Below are positions 7,281-16,772 of a stretch of 64,000 nucleotides of DNA, piece by piece. A program made the translations under genes and the position numbers. This DNA comes from Planctomycetota bacterium (lineage in GTDB: Bacteria > Planctomycetota > UBA8108 > UBA1146), in NCBI GenBank assembly GCA_014240375.1, contig JAAZXB010000006.1, positions 108,848 through 172,847 of the forward strand. The letters run 5' to 3'. The notes under the pieces were generated by a model. That model was not told where the DNA came from. It searched no databases and saw nothing but the letters and a program-made list of their open reading frames with translations. Position 1 is the first letter of the stretch. Every line of letters starts with the position of its first letter.

Positions 7281-9332
7281 ATGGCCAGAACGGTCAGACC
7301 AGAACTGCTCAAGCAGTTTGATCTTCGGGGAGACTCCCTGGAGAAAAAAGTAGAAGAATATCTCGAGGGAGACTCTCTCGATAATGTCGAAGAAATCCTC
7401 CTCGACTCGATAGGTGATTTCGAAGAAGACAAGATCATCGTCGGCACAGTGGTCAGCGTCAGCGCCGACTGGGTGATCGTGGATGTGGGCTACAAGGCCG
7501 AGGGTGAAGTTCCAAAGAACCACTTCGAGGGTGCCGAGATCAATGTTGGAGACAAAGTCGATGTCCTCATCGAGGAAGTCGATGAAACTGACGGCCGAAT
7601 CATGCTTTCCAAGCGCAAAGCGGATCGCATCAAGGGCTGGGAACAGGTGGTCGACACCCACAACGAGGGTGACGTGGTCAGCGGCCGCGTGATGAGGAAA
7701 ATCAAGGGCGGATTGTTGATCGACATCGGCGTTCCGGTGTTCTTGCCCGCTTCTCAGATTGCCATCCGCAGGGTCGGAGACGTCTCCGAATTCGTCGGGC
7801 GTGATCTGGAATGCAAGATAATCAAGATCGATGAACCTCGCATGAATATCGTCGTCAGCCGTCGCAAGCTGCTGGAAGAACGTCGTGACGAGATGAAGTC
7901 GAACCTGATGTCTGAAATCGAACTGGATCAGGTCCGTAAAGGGACCGTCAAGAACATCACGGACTTCGGCGCATTCGTCGACCTTGGTGGAATCGACGGA
8001 CTACTTCACATCACGGATATGTCATGGGGCAGGATCAATCACCCCAACGAGATCCTCGCCGTCGAGCAAGAGATCGATGTGAAGGTGCTCAAGATCGACA
8101 AGGAGCGGGAACGCATCTCTCTCGGTCTGAAGCAGACCCAACCCAGCCCCTGGGACGACATCGAGGAACGCTTCCCGATCGGTTCAAAGATCAGTGGCAA
8201 GGTGGTCAACGTTCTCTCCTACGGTGCGTTCATCGAACTGGAAGAAGGCATCGAGGGACTGGTACACGTTTCCGAGATGTCCTGGACCCGTCGAATTTCG
8301 AACCCCAAGGAGGTGGTCGATGCGGGCCAAGAAGTCGACGTGGTGGTACTCGAGATCAAGAAGGAGAAGCAAGAGATCAGCCTCGGAATGAAACAGATCG
8401 AGGTGAATCCTTGGGAAGTCGTGGCCCAGAAGTACCCTGTCGGACACTACATCAGCGGTAAGGTTCGTAACCTCACCAACTATGGTGCCTTCATCGAACT
8501 CGAGGATGGGATCGACGGACTCTTGCATGTCAGTGATATGTCATGGACTCGCAAGATCATTCACCCCTCGGAGAAGATCGAGAAGGGTGAAGAGATTCAT
8601 GCGGTGGTCCTTGAAGTCGACCAGGAGCGCAAGCGCATTGCACTGGGCCTCAAGCAGATGGAAGAGGATCCCTGGATCCGTTTCATTCCTGAGACCTATG
8701 TGGTGGGTACGGTGATCCGGGGAACCGTCACCAAGACCACCAACTTCGGCGCCTTTGTCCAGATGGATGAGGACCTCGAGGGTCTGCTACACATCTCCGA
8801 GCTCTCCGAGGACAAGGTCGAAGCTCCTGAAGAGGTGGTGAAGATCGGTCAGCAGGTCGATGTGAAGGTGATCAAGGTGGACGAGGAGAACCGAAAGATC
8901 GGTCTCAGTCTCAAGGAGGTCACCGAGGAAGAGAGTGGCCAGCTGTCTGCACTCTACGCCGAAGCCGGTGAGGGGGAGTCGCCCACTGCTGTGGGGTCGG
9001 TGCCGGAGCACTTGCCCGATGAGATCGCCGATATTGGCGAGGTGGTAGACCAGATCGATGCACCCGATGCGGAAGAAGATGCTGCAGCGGAAGGCAAAGC
9101 TACGGCTGACGAACCGGCTGCGACGGAAGCCTCTGCTGAAGTTGCCGAAACGGTCGAAGCTGCTGCGGTCGAACCTGCTGCGGAAAAACCTGCTGCGGAA
9201 GAAGCTGCTGCGGTCGAACCTGTTGCGGAAGAAACTGCTGCGGAAGAAGCTGTTGCGGAGCAACCTGCTGCGGAGGAAGTGACACAAGACGAGACGACCC
9301 CTGAGAAAGATGGGGAGTCGCAGGAATCCTAG
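7281..9332 (+). CDS. rpsA: 30S ribosomal protein S1
   Basis: S1 binds mRNA on the 30S subunit during initiation. The 683-residue protein has six S1/OB repeats. The last four carry the clear signature GxFxxLxxGxxGLxH, for example GAFIELEDGIDGLLH, followed by DMSW, EMSW or ELSE. The first two repeats are more divergent, as usual. The C-terminal 90 residues are an Ala/Glu/Pro-rich low-complexity tail made of short EPAAE/EEAAA-like units (about 9150-9280). ATG 7281 has AGAGG about 9 bases upstream. Length exceeds the 557 residues of E. coli S1 mainly because of this tail. Confidence 0.96.
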   Translation: MARTVRPELLKQFDLRGDSLEKKVEEYLEGDSLDNVEEILLDSIGDFEEDKIIVGTVVSVSADWVIVDVGYKAEGEVPKNHFEGAEINVGDKVDVLIEEVDETDGRIMLSKRKADRIKGWEQVVDTHNEGDVVSGRVMRKIKGGLLIDIGVPVFLPASQIAIRRVGDVSEFVGRDLECKIIKIDEPRMNIVVSRRKLLEERRDEMKSNLMSEIELDQVRKGTVKNITDFGAFVDLGGIDGLLHITDMSWGRINHPNEILAVEQEIDVKVLKIDKERERISLGLKQTQPSPWDDIEERFPIGSKISGKVVNVLSYGAFIELEEGIEGLVHVSEMSWTRRISNPKEVVDAGQEVDVVVLEIKKEKQEISLGMKQIEVNPWEVVAQKYPVGHYISGKVRNLTNYGAFIELEDGIDGLLHVSDMSWTRKIIHPSEKIEKGEEIHAVVLEVDQERKRIALGLKQMEEDPWIRFIPETYVVGTVIRGTVTKTTNFGAFVQMDEDLEGLLHISELSEDKVEAPEEVVKIGQQVDVKVIKVDEENRKIGLSLKEVTEEESGQLSALYAEAGEGESPTAVGSVPEHLPDEIADIGEVVDQIDAPDAEEDAAAEGKATADEPAATEASAEVAETVEAAAVEPAAEKPAAEEAAAVEPVAEETAAEEAVAEQPAAEEVTQDETTPEKDGESQES

Positions 9333-9348
9333 ATTCCCGGGAGTTCTC

Positions 9349-10512
9349 ATGTTCGAGTGGATGACTACAACCAAGCGCAGCGCTGGTGTGCTGCTGTTCT
9401 GTGTCCTCGTCACCGCAGTGGCTCTTGCCACTGGCGGTGACGAGGACCAGAGCCCTCTATCGGTGAATCCAGCCATGTCCAATCGAGCCATGTCCAATCG
9501 AGCGGTGTCCAATCGAGCCGTGTCCAATGCCACTGCAAGAGTGGAACTGCAGTCTCCTGCAGGGCCCACTCCGAGGGAAGCCTCTGGCGCTGCGGTGACT
9601 GAGTTTCTCACCTCTCGCTATCAGGATGCCGTTCGCTCCTATGAGAACGGCAACTTCGAAAAAGCGTGGCGTATCTGCGAAGCACTCATGGTGCTGGCCC
9701 CTGACAGTTTTCCATTGAGACTCGATGTCAGGAAACTGCGTCGAAGGGCGCACGGGAGACACCTCAGTCATAGTGTATTCGTGGTCCGTTTCGAACGTGA
9801 CGAGGTAGAGGGGGAGTCTCCTTTCCCGCTGTCATTGCTCGAAGGTTCTGTGGTACTGGAAAATCTATCGCAGGAGAAGATTCTGTTTGGAGATCAGGAG
9901 CAGAATCCGGTGCTTGGCCAGGTGGCGTGGAGCGTCCATGAGGTCTACCAGAATGGCACGGTTCGATCCCTCTCGGACGTCCGTGTCTTGCGTATCGAGA
10001 GTGGATTTCAAGTCGGAGCCGGTGCCAGCCGTGCCATCCCGGTTACCTTGCCGTTACCGGTGCCGGGCGCGATGCCGGTGCTCCAGCAATGGGCCGTGAC
10101 CGGCGTGACGATGCCGGTCCGGCTGGTCACCGCCGAGGGAGAGGTCAGCCGAGGAATCCCGTGGCTGGAAGAAACTGGAGTGGTGGTTCCCGAGGGATAC
10201 CAGTCGATTGAGAACGATCCGAAGGGCGAGTTGCGAAAATCGCTGCTCGATGGGGATCCGATCCGGATGGCCATTTCTCAGTACCTGTGGCTGGCGCAGC
10301 GGCGTGATTCGAAGCGATCACCCAATCCTCTCGACCCGATCGTCGACGACCTGCTCGCCTCCCTGGGGGCTCATCAAGGAGTGCTCGACGAATTGATCGT
10401 GATGTCCCTGGAAGAGGTGACGGGGTTGATCCGGGAGCGATCTGCGAGAGCATGGAAGATATGGGGAGTGACTCGTCAGGTTCGCCGTGGATTCGACAAG
10501 GCCAAGGACTGA
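9349..10512 (+). CDS. Secreted or periplasmic protein of unknown function
   Basis: I do not recognise a family. ATG 9349 follows CGGGAG and gives a typical N-terminal signal or anchor: basic TTTKR, then a hydrophobic stretch ending LATGG. The next 20 residues are a four-copy AMSNR-like repeat. The middle region (SYENGNFEKAWRICEALMVLAPDSF) looks like a TPR-like helical pair. The rest is a beta-rich domain of about 200 residues with a Pro-rich loop and then a helical C-terminus. It ends 14 bases before tyrS, so it may be co-transcribed with it. Confidence 0.7.
   Translation: MFEWMTTTKRSAGVLLFCVLVTAVALATGGDEDQSPLSVNPAMSNRAMSNRAVSNRAVSNATARVELQSPAGPTPREASGAAVTEFLTSRYQDAVRSYENGNFEKAWRICEALMVLAPDSFPLRLDVRKLRRRAHGRHLSHSVFVVRFERDEVEGESPFPLSLLEGSVVLENLSQEKILFGDQEQNPVLGQVAWSVHEVYQNGTVRSLSDVRVLRIESGFQVGAGASRAIPVTLPLPVPGAMPVLQQWAVTGVTMPVRLVTAEGEVSRGIPWLEETGVVVPEGYQSIENDPKGELRKSLLDGDPIRMAISQYLWLAQRRDSKRSPNPLDPIVDDLLASLGAHQGVLDELIVMSLEEVTGLIRERSARAWKIWGVTRQVRRGFDKAKD
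9472..9531. repeat. Four copies of a 15-bp coding repeat
   Basis: The unit GCCATGTCCAATCGA is repeated four times with small changes (the third and fourth have GTG for ATG; the last ends GCC). It encodes AMSNR/AVSNR just after the signal segment of the secreted protein. In-frame length keeps the reading frame. Confidence 0.9.
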
Positions 10513-10526
10513 TTGCGGGGGAACTG

Positions 10527-11747
10527 ATGTCAGAAGAAAAACTCAACCTTGCCGATCCTGCCTTTGATGAGGTGACACGTGGGGTAGTCACCATCGACAC
10601 CAGAGAAGAGTTGAAGAAGAAGTGGATCCGGTCCCGTGAAGAAGATCGTCCTCTGCGGGTCAAACTGGGAGTGGATCCGACCAACCCTCAACTTCACATC
10701 GGTCATGCGGTTCCCCTCAGAAAACTGCGTCAGTTCCAGGACGCAGGTCATGTCGCAGTACTGATCATCGGCGATTACACGGCGTGTGTCGGAGACCCAT
10801 CTGGGAAGGACAAGACGCGCCCAACACTGACTCATGATGCGTGTCGTGAGAATGCTCAGGATTATCTGAAGCAGGCCTGGAAGATCCTCGATCAGGAGCG
10901 CACAGAACTGCGTTGGAATGGCGATTGGTTTCGTGAGATGTCATTTCTCGATGTGATCGCGCTCTGTGGCAGGACCACGGTCGCGCGGCAACTGGAAAGA
11001 GATGACTTCAGCAAGCGATACTCCGGAGGCCATCCCATCAGCGTTCACGAGTTCATCTACCCCCTGATGCAAGCCTGGGATTCGGTTCAGGTCGAGGCCG
11101 ATATCGAGGTGGGGGGGACGGACCAGACCTTCAATTTACTGCTGGGGCGCGATCTGATGAGGCAGGAGGGCCTCGAGCCACAGGTTTGCATGACCACACC
11201 ACTGCTGGTCGGGACCGATGGATCGATGAAGATGTCGAAGAGCTATGGGAACTCGATCGGAATCAGTGACCCCCCCGAGGAGATCTACGGCAAGACGATG
11301 TCGGTCCCCGATGAGCAGATGAGAGAATACTTCACTCTTGCATCGGATCTGTCCCTCTCGGAAATTGACCAGGTTCTTGCTGCATCTCCCCGCGAAGCGA
11401 AGGGGATCCTTGCTCGTACCCTGGTTCGCCTCTACCACGATGAGGAACAATCGTTGGCGGCGGAGGCGCACTTCTTGCGAGTCTTCAGCCAGAAGGCGAT
11501 GCCGGAGGTGATCGAGGAGTACACGGTTTCACCAGCAGACCTGGAAGACGGCAAGATCTGGGTTGTGAAGTTAATCGTCGACTCCGGATTGGCGCTCAAG
11601 AATAACGAGGCTCGTCGCAATATCGAAGGCGGTGGTGTGCGAATCGACGAACAGCGCCTCGAAGATCATGGCAGCCAGATCGAGGTTCGTGATGGAATGG
11701 TGATCCAGGTCGGCAAGCGCAAGTTTCGTCGGATCCGAGTCGGCTAG
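10527..11747 (+). CDS. tyrS: Tyrosyl-tRNA synthetase
   Basis: The enzyme charges tRNA-Tyr. The 406-residue protein shows the class I HIGH motif at residues 57-60 and KMSKS at 235-239, the tyrosine pocket segment YPLMQAWDSV, and GGTDQTFNLLLGRDL. A C-terminal S4-like RNA-binding domain ends IQVGKRKFRRIRVG. The open frame starts at 10452, but ATG 10527 follows GGGGGAA and gives the expected length. Its TAG overlaps the convergent purN stop in a shared CTAG. Confidence 0.96.
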   Translation: MSEEKLNLADPAFDEVTRGVVTIDTREELKKKWIRSREEDRPLRVKLGVDPTNPQLHIGHAVPLRKLRQFQDAGHVAVLIIGDYTACVGDPSGKDKTRPTLTHDACRENAQDYLKQAWKILDQERTELRWNGDWFREMSFLDVIALCGRTTVARQLERDDFSKRYSGGHPISVHEFIYPLMQAWDSVQVEADIEVGGTDQTFNLLLGRDLMRQEGLEPQVCMTTPLLVGTDGSMKMSKSYGNSIGISDPPEEIYGKTMSVPDEQMREYFTLASDLSLSEIDQVLAASPREAKGILARTLVRLYHDEEQSLAAEAHFLRVFSQKAMPEVIEEYTVSPADLEDGKIWVVKLIVDSGLALKNNEARRNIEGGGVRIDEQRLEDHGSQIEVRDGMVIQVGKRKFRRIRVG

Positions 11748-12340
11748 CGCCGTTCGAATTTCACCTCACCACTGAGCACCAGTTCCAGTGCACGTGGGTA
11801 AGCGATCTTTTCCGCCTCGAAGACCCTTTGGGCCAGATCCTCGACCGAATCCTTTGCCTCGACGGCGACTCGTTGCTGAAGGATCACCGGGCCATGATCG
11901 TAGTCGTCATCGACGAAGTGGACGCTGCAACCACTGAACGATTCACCCGCTTCGAGCACTCTCTGGTGAACTCGATCTCCATAGCACCCCTCGCCGCCGT
12001 GCAACGGAAGTAATGAGGGGTGAATGTTGAGCACCCTACCGAGCCAGTTCTGCGGTATCTCCAGTTTGCGTAGCCAGCCGCCCAGTAGTGCGAACTGACA
12101 CCCCGCATCATCGAGAGCTTGAAAGATCTGGTGGGAAGCCGCCGGCTCCTTGCAGCGGTGGACCTGGTGGGGGATACCCAGGCGTGAAGCACGTTCCAGG
12201 CCGCCGGCACCCGGTCGGCTGGCAATCACCAGATCGATGGAGGCAGCGATCGACCGCTGCTCGATGACCTGGTGCATGTTCTCCAGGCTCCGCCCTCCGC
12301 CGGAAAGAAGAAACCCGATGCTCGCCGGGTTGGCGCTCAT
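11744..12340 (-). CDS. purN: Phosphoribosylglycinamide formyltransferase
   Basis: The enzyme transfers a formyl group from 10-formyl-tetrahydrofolate to GAR in purine synthesis. The 198-residue protein has the N-terminal SGGGRSLENM loop, the NIHPSLLP motif (N105, H107) and the aspartate in DYDHGPVILQQ that matches catalytic Asp144 of E. coli PurN. It is the last gene of the minus-strand run, and its stop overlaps that of tyrS. Other purine genes here are purB at 51731 and a nucleoside phosphorylase at 13036. Confidence 0.93.
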   Translation of the reverse strand: MSANPASIGFLLSGGGRSLENMHQVIEQRSIAASIDLVIASRPGAGGLERASRLGIPHQVHRCKEPAASHQIFQALDDAGCQFALLGGWLRKLEIPQNWLGRVLNIHPSLLPLHGGEGCYGDRVHQRVLEAGESFSGCSVHFVDDDYDHGPVILQQRVAVEAKDSVEDLAQRVFEAEKIAYPRALELVLSGEVKFERR

Positions 12341-12377
12341 CGGGTTTGATCCGGTACTTTGGTCGCTGGCACAGGAC

Positions 12378-12998
12378 CTACAGGTCGTTCAGACTGGTGA
12401 GTATCTGGCCGATCAGCCCGTATTCGAGCGCTTCTTTAGGTGACATCCAGCAGTCTCCGTTGGTGTCATTCTCGACTTCTTCCAAAGTCTTCCCGGTTCC
12501 ATCTGCGATCAACTGATTGCAGCGCTTTCGTAATTTCATGATCTCTCCGGCGGTGACTTCGATCTCCGACGCCTTGCCACGCACACCACTCGATGGCTGG
12601 TGAATCATGATCCGGCTATTGGGAAGGGAGAAACGACGCTCCTTGGGAGTTGCCAGCAAGATCACGGTCCCGGCAGAGGCATTCAGTCCATTGGTGATGC
12701 ACAGCACAGGACTCCGGATGAACTGGATGGCATCATGAATGGCAAAACCATCATCGGCCGAACCTCCTGGAGTATTGATGAACAGTCGAATCGGATCATC
12801 AGACTGAGAGTCGAGCCACATCAGTGCCGGCACGATCTTGCTGGTCAACTTCGGCGAGACCTCTTCGGAGATGAAGAGGGTCCGCTGCTTTTCCATCAGA
12901 TCACGCATGAACGGAACCTTGGCTTTTTTCTTCTTGTCGTCGTCGGATTCCTTGTCGCTGTTCTCGAACGCATCGTACGAGTAATCAAATTCTGTCAT
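12378..12998 (-). CDS. clpP: ATP-dependent Clp protease proteolytic subunit
   Basis: This is the serine peptidase core of the Clp protease. The 206-residue protein carries the catalytic triad by alignment: Ser108 in GLNASAG, His133 in MIHQPSSG and Asp182 in DTNGDCWMS. INTPGGSADDGFAIHD matches the family. The nucleophile context ASAG differs from the common ASMG. Residues 1-27 form an acidic/Lys-rich extension ending DDDKKKKAK that is not typical. No clpX or clpA is next to it; the neighbours are purine genes. Confidence 0.93.
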   Translation of the reverse strand: MTEFDYSYDAFENSDKESDDDKKKKAKVPFMRDLMEKQRTLFISEEVSPKLTSKIVPALMWLDSQSDDPIRLFINTPGGSADDGFAIHDAIQFIRSPVLCITNGLNASAGTVILLATPKERRFSLPNSRIMIHQPSSGVRGKASEIEVTAGEIMKLRKRCNQLIADGTGKTLEEVENDTNGDCWMSPKEALEYGLIGQILTSLNDL

Positions 12999-13035
12999 CC
13001 GCTTTCTTTCCTTCCTGGGCCTCAGCGGCCAGGTT

Positions 13036-13878
13036 TCATGAGTTCAAAAAGTTCACAATCAGGCGTGTCAGTCTCGGTTCTGCTTCAGCTGCCACCGCAA
13101 GGATCTCCTCGACCGACACTTTCTTCAAGTCTTCCGGGTCGCAAAGATCGGTGACCACAGAGATTGCTGTGGCTCGAATCCCCTCATGGGCACAGATGAT
13201 GGCTTCCGGGATGGTCGACATTCCCACCACATCCGCCCCCAGAGTGCGAAGCATCCGGTATTCGGCCCTGGTTTCAAGGTTGGGCCCGGGAACTGCGACG
13301 TATACCCCTCGAGTCGCTCGAATTTCCAGAGAGGAGGCAATTTTCTCCATCCTGACCACCGATTCGAGGCAGTACGGTTCCGACATGTCGGGGAATCGAG
13401 GTCCCCACTGGTCGACATTGGCACCCGTCAGGGGGTTCTGCCCGAGCAAGTTGATGTGATCATCGAGCAGCAGCAGGTCTCCCTTCTGGAGATCGGGATC
13501 GATTCCGCCGCAGGCATTTGTGATGATGGCAGAGGTCACTCCCAGTCGTCCGGCGACTCGCATCGGCATCGAGATGTCGGCCATCGACCAGCCCTCGTAG
13601 GTGTGAAATCGCCCCTCGAAAGCGAGCACTCGGGCCGACCCGATCTGACCGATGTGGAGTCTGCCGGAATGACCCGGTGCGGTGGATACGGGGAATCCTG
13701 GGATCTCTTCATAGGGCATAGTCAACGGTTGCGAGATCTCGTGCACCAGGGCTCCGAGTCCGGTACCGAGGATCAGGACCGTGTCAGGGGGGGCTCCGGT
13801 GTTGAACGATGCGATCGCCTCGGCAGCCTTTTCGACTCGTTGCAGGAACTGATGACCTGCCTCCAGGATGCGATTCAT
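13036..13878 (-). CDS. punA: Purine nucleoside phosphorylase (trimeric PNP/MTAP family)
   Basis: The enzyme cleaves purine nucleosides with phosphate in the salvage pathway. The 280-residue protein has the phosphate-binding GTGLGALV and GHSGRLH motifs, FEGRFHTYEGW, ITNACGGI, GPNLETRAEYRM and GMSTIPEAI, in the order of the trimeric PNP family. The Glu and Asn needed for guanine/hypoxanthine binding fall within the last segments, so it is more likely PNP than MTA phosphorylase. It lies between DUF167 and clpP on the same strand. Confidence 0.92.
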   Translation of the reverse strand: MNRILEAGHQFLQRVEKAAEAIASFNTGAPPDTVLILGTGLGALVHEISQPLTMPYEEIPGFPVSTAPGHSGRLHIGQIGSARVLAFEGRFHTYEGWSMADISMPMRVAGRLGVTSAIITNACGGIDPDLQKGDLLLLDDHINLLGQNPLTGANVDQWGPRFPDMSEPYCLESVVRMEKIASSLEIRATRGVYVAVPGPNLETRAEYRMLRTLGADVVGMSTIPEAIICAHEGIRATAISVVTDLCDPEDLKKVSVEEILAVAAEAEPRLTRLIVNFLNS

Positions 13879-13910
13879 TCGAACTCCTTCTTCGCCCTAC
13901 TGACTTCGCA

Positions 13911-14237
13911 CTACTGATCCTTCTGAGGACCGGTCCATCGACTCAGTAGTTTCTGTACATGATCCAGATCAGCCTCACACAACAGGATGCACTTGTTCCG
14001 ATGGCGTTCCCCGCGGATCCATCTCAGGTCTTTCTTTCGCATCGCGAGGCTCCGGGCCAGCAGATCCACGATGGCCTGGTTGGCCTTGCCTTTTTCGGGA
14101 GCCGTGGTGATTCTCACCACCAGTGATCCGTCGCGGATGCCAGTGATCTCGTTTCGAGAAGCTCCGGCGATCGCCCTGATCGACATCTCGACTCCCTCGT
14201 CAGTCTGGATCAGTGAGACAGGAGTATAGGATGACAT
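13911..14237 (-). CDS. DUF167 (YggU-type) family protein
   Basis: The 108-residue protein has the compact DUF167 pattern: a basic strand with ASRNEITG, then VRITTAPEKGKANQAIVDLLARSL. The KGKAN motif is the family hallmark. Function is not established in the family. It is often encoded beside the PLP-binding YggS family, which is also close here (16772), separated only by the kinase gene. Confidence 0.88.
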   Translation of the reverse strand: MSSYTPVSLIQTDEGVEMSIRAIAGASRNEITGIRDGSLVVRITTAPEKGKANQAIVDLLARSLAMRKKDLRWIRGERHRNKCILLCEADLDHVQKLLSRWTGPQKDQ

Positions 14238-14252
14238 GGAAATCCTTCCATC

Positions 14253-16772
14253 CTAATCCCGGGTCTCACGCAGCATCTGACGCAGGCGTGGCACCGTCTC
14301 GGGAGCGATCTTTTGCCAGAGAGGGGTCGCCTCCCCTTTTCTCTCTGCCCATTCGAGCAGCAAGGTGACATAGATCAACATTTCCACCGGCGGACCGGCT
14401 TCGATCCACAGGTCGAGTCTCGATCCTGGAGCGATTTCCTTCCACAGGAGGTAACGCCAGACTTGCTCTTCGGTATCCCGGAAGATCACCCGATCTTTCT
14501 CGATCCTCACGATACTGGCAGCGAAATCACCGGAAGCACTTCCCTCGATGAGGCGGCCGGAGCGCAGTGGGAGGTCGGTGGGTGGCAAATTGGCGAGGGC
14601 CAGGTCGAATCGCTCCAGTAATTCATGATGTTGGTCGATCACCAGCATCGCCGATTCTGGTAAGCCGTCGCGCAGCGCGGCATCGCGCAGGACGCTGGAA
14701 GACTCTCGTCCCGAAAAGGACCGATTGAAGGCACTCCAGCCCTCTCTCAACACAGGGCCCACCTCTGGCGTCAGTACCGCAGCTGCCGCTTCGCGGGCTT
14801 GACTCACCAGGCCTCGTAACTGCGATTCCAGATCACGAGTCTCGGGAAGTAGTGCCCTGGAAACGACCCCGTCGATGATGTCTTCCGCCTGGGCAAACCT
14901 GCCCTCCTCGAGCAACGTTTTCACCTCGGTGTTGGCCTCGGTCCACAAGATGATCGCCTCGCTGGCGAGTCGTTCGAGGAATAGATTGCGCTGCTGCCAC
15001 GCCTCGGTGCTGGCAAAGTCTTCGGAGAGGGTGAGAGCCTCTTCACGTGCACGAGCAGGGTTCCTTGACGATCTCCAACCCTCGGCTCGAGCCAGCGCCT
15101 CCTGCCAGGTGAAGAGCGCAAGGTCTTCCAGTTCCGAGGCCTGCTTCAACTCCAGCTTCAGTTGCTGGGCCAGCACCTTGGCACGTTCTCCCGCTCGGGT
15201 CCCCGGATGTGCTTCGACCAGTTCCAGTAGTTTCTGGAGCTTCTGTTGTGGCTTCACCTCCTGCTGGGTGGCGGAGAGAATGTCGGCGAGATGGCTACGA
15301 GCAGCTTCTTCGCGAGAGAGTGCATCTACCCGCTGATGCTCTGCTTCGATGGCCAGCTCCAGGTCGGTCACTCGAGGCTGAAGATCCAACGGAATCTTCT
15401 CGATCGACTCCAGTAGTTCCTCGGCACCCACAGGGTCCCCTCGACTCACGGCGGATTCGGCGAGGTCGAGACTCTTGGAGACTGCGTCGAAGTTCTGGGC
15501 AGTCTGTTGAGCGGCACGAGTTTTCTCGTCCTGGTTCTTCTGCCACTGCATCCAACCGGCGATCGATCCGATCAAGATGACGAGGAAGGTCAGCAGTTTC
15601 AGCCGCGATGGACCGCTCTTTCCGGCGGAGCCTTCGATCCCTCTCGAGCCGTGATCTTGCAACAGTTGATCCAGTTCCTCTCCGAGGACCCTGGCGTTGG
15701 CGGGGCGCTGATCCCGATCGGGATCCATCATTCGAGCCACCAGTTGAACCACCTCGGCGGGGACCTGTGGGGCTACTTCTGCGAGATCGGGGGGAGACGT
15801 TGCCTGGATGTGTTTGAGGATCACCTCCCGCGCTCCAGCTCCGCGGTACGGGGTACGACCTGCGAGGCAATGAAAGAGGGTTGCGCCGAGAGAGTAGATA
15901 TCGGCACGCTGATCGATGGAATCTCCACGCGCCTGTTCCGGTGCGATGTAGTGCGGAGAGCCGCTGACGCCGTCCTTCTGGGAAGCGACACCCGATTCGT
16001 CAGTGGTTCGTGCGATTCCAAGGTCTCCGATCTTGACTGCACCATTGCTGGAGATCATCAGATTGCCCGGTTTGATGTCGCGATGAACCATTCCCATTTT
16101 CTCTGCATATTCCAGACCGGTGGCCGCGTCCCTTGCACATCGCAGCGCCTGATCCAGAGGGAGGGCTCCACCCTCATCGATCATCTTCTCTACCGATCCT
16201 CCTGCGACCAGTTCCATGGTGAAGTAGTGCTGGGAACCTTCTTTCCCGACATCGTAGACCTGGACGATATGGGGGTGACTGAGGCGACCTGCGGATCGGG
16301 CTTCACGGATGAACAAGGAGATGAACTGGGGATTTCTGGTGTACTTTTCGGACAGGATCTTGAGGGCGATCGGGCGATCGAGAGATTTCTGGCGGGCACG
16401 ATATACGGTCCCCATCCCACCTCGCCCGATTCTCTGTTCGACCTGGCAGCCGCCGATTTCAGAACCCAGCAGTGGATCGTCATCGGTGAGGAATGTGAGC
16501 CGTGTGATGCCCACTTCGATGTTGTCATTGTGACGCAGAGTAGTGGGCCCGGAGATCTCCTCGCCATTGACCAGCACACCGTTGGTACTCTCCAGATCAC
16601 GGATGATACAGCCGTCTTCCCTGCACTCGATCTGGCAGTGTCGCCGGCTGATCTCCTCGTCTCGCAATGAGATCTGGGCAGTGTTGTCGCGACCGATGAG
16701 CAGCACCGCTTGTTTTTGAATCGACCAGGTACTTCCCCGGTCAGGTCCCTTTTCTGCGACGATCCGAGGCAT
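14253..16772 (-). CDS. FHA-domain Ser/Thr protein kinase with one membrane segment and a long coiled C-terminal part
   Basis: Residues 20-95 form an FHA domain (GRDN, ISRRHCQIE, STNGVLVNG), which binds phosphothreonine. Residues 110-370 form a Hanks-type kinase: glycine loop IGRGGMGTVY at 115-124, catalytic Lys138, HRDIKPGN at 230-237, DLG in place of DFG at 250-252, and APEQ at 278-281. A membrane helix follows at about 391-410. The remaining 430 residues are charged and helical and lie on the far side of the membrane. ATG 16772 follows GAGGTGAACTG and overlaps the stop of the PLP-binding protein gene as TGATG; the frame stays open upstream to 17150 only by chance. Confidence 0.93.
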   Translation of the reverse strand: MPRIVAEKGPDRGSTWSIQKQAVLLIGRDNTAQISLRDEEISRRHCQIECREDGCIIRDLESTNGVLVNGEEISGPTTLRHNDNIEVGITRLTFLTDDDPLLGSEIGGCQVEQRIGRGGMGTVYRARQKSLDRPIALKILSEKYTRNPQFISLFIREARSAGRLSHPHIVQVYDVGKEGSQHYFTMELVAGGSVEKMIDEGGALPLDQALRCARDAATGLEYAEKMGMVHRDIKPGNLMISSNGAVKIGDLGIARTTDESGVASQKDGVSGSPHYIAPEQARGDSIDQRADIYSLGATLFHCLAGRTPYRGAGAREVILKHIQATSPPDLAEVAPQVPAEVVQLVARMMDPDRDQRPANARVLGEELDQLLQDHGSRGIEGSAGKSGPSRLKLLTFLVILIGSIAGWMQWQKNQDEKTRAAQQTAQNFDAVSKSLDLAESAVSRGDPVGAEELLESIEKIPLDLQPRVTDLELAIEAEHQRVDALSREEAARSHLADILSATQQEVKPQQKLQKLLELVEAHPGTRAGERAKVLAQQLKLELKQASELEDLALFTWQEALARAEGWRSSRNPARAREEALTLSEDFASTEAWQQRNLFLERLASEAIILWTEANTEVKTLLEEGRFAQAEDIIDGVVSRALLPETRDLESQLRGLVSQAREAAAAVLTPEVGPVLREGWSAFNRSFSGRESSSVLRDAALRDGLPESAMLVIDQHHELLERFDLALANLPPTDLPLRSGRLIEGSASGDFAASIVRIEKDRVIFRDTEEQVWRYLLWKEIAPGSRLDLWIEAGPPVEMLIYVTLLLEWAERKGEATPLWQKIAPETVPRLRQMLRETRD

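Noticed and set aside
15507..16670. A 387-codon open frame on the plus strand
   Set aside because: It is opposite the FHA kinase gene and has no recognisable domain.
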